DNA of 64,000 bases, from the NCBI GenBank assembly GCA_963921825.1, contig OY997595.1, positions 13,757,228-13,821,227 of the forward strand, written 5' to 3'. Source of the stretch: Erodium maritimum (taxonomy: Eukaryota; Streptophyta; Magnoliopsida; Geraniales; Geraniaceae). The notes under the pieces were generated by a model. The model searched no databases and was not told where the DNA came from. It saw only the letters and a program-made list of their open reading frames with translations. Below are positions 61,238-64,000 of this stretch, one piece after another. Every line of letters starts with the position of its first letter. The stretch's first letter is position 1. A program made the translations under genes and the position numbers.

Positions 61238-61544
61238 GTGAAAATCTCCTATCAATTCTTTCTTTTCTGAGTCTTTAATTTCGTCGACGTCGATTCGTTT
61301 CTACTCTATATCTCCTTTCTCTTTATCTCTCTCTTCTTTCACTCTCTCTTTTTTGTCTTCTCTCTCTCCCTTCTTACACCACGTATTAAATTTGACTTAT
61401 CGATTCTATCTTTATTGTGAAAGTTGTTAAATCTAACTTTAATTTAACTCACAAATTCGACGATTGAGAAAAATTACCTCCAGTGTGGATGCTCTTACCT
61501 TTCTCATTGTCTTAAAGCCTCCAGGATTTAACCCCTCCTCTTCC

Positions 61545-62012
61545 TTATGTTACTCATGGCAAATTGGTTTGGTTCTGTTTTCTCCGGCGGTGGTGCTCGG
61601 AGAGTGGTGCTTCATTTCCGAGAAGATTGAAGGCCGGACATTCGTCACTCGGTCTTTGGTGGGCGGGGCTCGAGACGTTCTTCTGTTAGCAATTAGGTCT
61701 TTTTTTTTCTTCTTTGTTGGTATGTTTTGTTTGGGCCTGGTGCCCTGGTTGGGCCTCGTTGCCCTTTGTTACTGTTTTGGTTGGGCTTGGCCCCTGTTTG
61801 TTCTGTTGTGCTGGCCTGTTAGTTGTTGATTTACTTGTTTGCTTCAATTAGAAAAATCTGGGTATAGGTTGTTGTTAGACCCTTGTTGTTGTTTAGTTTG
61901 AGATTCCGCTGGGATGCTCTGTTGGTTGTAATCGTTATGAGGACTATGCCCTTGACCTTCGATTTTCATTTTGAAAACGTTGGTTTTTATAAACAAAAAA
62001 ATTGCTGATCAA
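61545..62012 (+). mobile_element. LINE-like 3' tail fragment
   Basis: The sequence ends AAATTGCTGATCAAAAAAAA at about 62012 and shares ATCTGGGTATAGGTTG (61867) with the element at 58903-61237 (minus). The 5' limit and target duplication were not determined. Confidence 0.6.
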
Positions 62013-62997
62013 AAAAAAAGTCCAGTTTTTTTTTTATTTAAAGCATGGCCATTTTGTCAGTTCAAAATTTTAAAAACGCAGCAATGGTTGACCATCATGC
62101 GACTTTGACCCTTGCAGAGATCTCTTCAACAAACAAAAGAAACAAAGATATATTGGGAAAATCTGTGCGTCATGTTAGGGTCTATGCCTTACCATAAAAG
62201 CGACCCTAAAACAAATAGTAGCATAACTATACACTATTAAAAAAATTCTCCCAATAAGCTTAATATTAATTAAGGCAAGCTTTTGACATATTATTTAAAA
62301 AATTAATTAACGAATTCTTACACTTCCTCCCTTGTGCCCCTAAGAGTCTCATATAGGATCTAGTTCTTACAACTTACTCCAAATGAAATCCATTTCACTG
62401 AGGAATCTAATTAAGTGCCCTAAATAATAGAAATGGATAGAAAATCATGTCTAGATAAGGGGGTAAAGCAAACATGTGAGAAGAATTAAGTGGGGAACCC
62501 TAAATTTTTTAAGTATAAGAATTGGATTAGGTACTTGAGACATGAGCAAGTGGTTAATCCGTTTTATTTTAAAACAAGATTGTGATCGAGGATTCTTGTT
62601 ATTATATGGAAAAGAAAATCTCATGATTCAAATCACCAAAGCCAAGGCAAGCCATCCAAACAATTAATGAAGTTCAAAGTAAAGTAACATAGTTGAGCAG
62701 AGCCACACTTTGTTGACCCTCCCATCCACCATTCTAAGAGCATCCTTTGTGGTGGTGGGGAAGTCGGCAGTGAGACGTTGGCCGGAAGAAAACGTCGGCG
62801 TTGAATGGGCGGAAAGATGACGAAGAGCCGATGTTTCATTGTTAGCGGTGAGGGATAATGGTAAGCTCATTATCGACACGAACCACCGACCATTGAAAAT
62901 TTGTGAAGAAAATAATACGAATAGCCAACACCAACATACTAATATTGAAGGTTGCTGACTGTTAATGTTGACTGTTCGTTGAGAATTAGCTGAAATA
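62013..62997. other. Intergenic, no gene
   Basis: AT-rich. TAAGAGCATCCTTTGTGG at 62735 resembles a Harbinger-type end, but no partner end was found. Confidence 0.4.
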
Positions 62998-63006
62998 TTA
63001 TTTTTT

Positions 63007-63411
63007 GGGTTAATTCCATCTCAGTACCGTAAATCTTTCATATTTTATTTAAACTACCCTAAATCTTTTTTGTGTCATCTCGGTACCCTAAATCTTTTTT
63101 GTGTCCCCTCAGTACCCTAAACTTTTATTAACTCCATTTTAGTACACTAAACTTTCATTAATTTCATTTTTAGTACCCATCGTTAACCTTACCATAATTT
63201 GATTATTGGTGAGGGGTAGTATGGTCCTTTTACCTGTTTTGGATGGAAAATCATATGTAAAATTAACGGTGGGCACTAAAATGGAATTAATGAAAGTTTA
63301 GGGTATCGAAGTGACACAAAAAAGATATAGGGTACTCTAAATGGATTAATGAAAGTTTAGGGTACTGAGGTGACACAAAAAAAATTTAGGGTACTGAGGT
63401 GAAATTATCCC
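63007..63411. mobile_element. Mutator-like MITE with 9-bp target duplication
   Basis: The ends GGGTTAATTCCATCTCAGTACC and (inverted) GGGATAATTTCACCTCAGTACC begin long terminal inverted repeats. The 9-bp TTATTTTTT occurs on both sides (62998-63006 and 63412-63420), as expected for Mutator-like elements, although it is low-complexity. Internal arms (ACCCTAAACTTTCATTAA) repeat several times. It is 405 bp and non-coding. Confidence 0.82.
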
Positions 63412-63452
63412 TTATTTTTTTAATCGGACAGTCAACACGAACAGATAACACT

Positions 63453-63614
63453 TTTTATTTTTGTTCCGTTTTGGTTTGATGTTTCTCTGTTTTTAGGGCC
63501 TTTGTGTCGTCTTTTAGCTCTTTCTTTCTTCCCTTTCCTGTATTATCTCTCTTCGAGATCTTTGGTCTTACGTGGAATAAAATCGTTATTTTTGCTGATA
63601 AAAAAAAAAACACT
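63453..63614 (+). mobile_element. Short 5'-truncated LINE-like insertion
   Basis: The end is ATTTTTGCTGATAAAAAAAAAA, the tail seen in the other LINE-like copies. The flanks AACAGATAACACT (63440-63452) and AACAGACTAACACT (63615-63628) form a duplication with one indel. About 160 bp; no coding capacity. Confidence 0.75.
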
Positions 63615-63628
63615 AACAGACTAACACT

Positions 63629-64000
63629 GTGGCAGCTCCAATATGGATCCTTTTAATCACCATTCTATTTATATGAATATCTTATTGTCTATGAACATCT
63701 TATTGTTTTTCTCCTAAAACCTTTCCTAATGTGAATTTCAAAACATAATTTGATTAAAATATTATTATTACCATTGTTATTTCAGTATCTCCAATGCGGG
63801 TCAAATGTCCCAGCCTCGATAGGTGAGTTCAAATTGGAGACATTTTGCCATCTAAAAGTAAGGTGACATTGTAACAAAAGTGTTGTTTTACTTAAGAGTA
63901 GCAAAATGCAATAATTACCTCATACTAGATTTACAGCAAGAAAAAACAAATCTTCCCAAGACATTGTATAAAGAAGAGAAGTAGGCAGATACTATGTTAT
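63629..64000. other. Intergenic to window end
   Basis: No gene. ATCTCCAATGCGGGTCAAATG near 63787 resembles the sub-terminal part of the Harbinger-like MITE at 58831 (ATCTCCATTAGGGGGCCAAT), so a related MITE may start here and leave the window. Confidence 0.35.

Larger units (their letters stand above)
58831..61494. mobile_element. Harbinger/Tourist-like MITE, split by a LINE-like insertion
   Basis: Outer ends GAGCATCTCCA (58831) and its inverted counterpart TGTGGATGCTC (ending 61494) are flanked by TTA on both sides (58828-58830, 61495-61497), the target preference of PIF/Harbinger. Excluding the insertion, the MITE is about 310 bp (58831-58902 plus 61251-61494). Confidence 0.75.

Overview
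This is nuclear DNA from a flowering plant, most likely a eudicot. The evidence is short GT-AG introns, plant-only gene families (SDH7, WLIM1, a chitinase-like receptor kinase, a PADRE/DUF4228 protein, a plasma-membrane H+-ATPase) and a dense mix of Ty1/copia, L1-type LINE, SINE, Harbinger-, hAT- and Mutator-like repeats. I cannot name the species. There is no operon, CRISPR array, rRNA gene or free-standing tRNA gene.

Host genes. (1) 3793-4657 (-): the first three exons of a plasma-membrane H+-ATPase. The rest of the gene lies off the left edge, beyond a copia element in intron 3. (2) 18425-21607 (+): a seven-exon receptor-like kinase whose ectodomain is a GH18 chitinase-like domain that has lost its catalytic acid. 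(3) 21934-24860 (-): a nine-exon DCN1-like cullin-neddylation factor, convergent with the kinase. (4) 25342-25904 (+): ribosomal protein eL39, divergent from DCN1-like across about 480 bp carrying TGGGCC sites, a TATA box and a telo-box. (5) 41466-43573 (+): SDH7, a plant-specific subunit of mitochondrial complex II. (6) 44298-46347 (+): WLIM1, a two-LIM actin-binding protein. (7) 52273-53074 (-): a PADRE/DUF4228 protein. A decayed PPR fragment lies at about 49.2 kb.

Repeats. A nearly intact copia element occupies 1 to about 3740. A complete copia insertion (6094-13151, minus) has 381-bp LTRs differing at 2 sites and a perfect 5-bp duplication, but a ruined pol, so it was probably moved recently in trans. 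A third copia (34270-41319, minus) sits in an L1 LINE (31336-34269), which itself sits in a MITE. A deletion then fused its truncated 5' LTR to the upstream region of SDH7. At 58.8-61.5 kb a Harbinger-like MITE is split by a LINE-like element that is split by a hAT-like element, each with its own target duplication. A family of non-coding LINE-like elements with the tail TTTGCTGATnAAA(A)n recurs, and a tRNA-derived SINE at 51.1 kb ends in a similar tail.

The genes do not form a pathway; they are independent housekeeping and signalling genes in islands (17.9-26 kb, 41.4-46.4 kb, 52-53 kb) between transposon clusters. I found no clearly new gene system. The observations most worth checking are the recently moved but coding-dead copia element with a repeat-filled leader, the pseudo-chitinase receptor kinase, the LTR remnant next to SDH7, and the LINE/SINE tail relationship.
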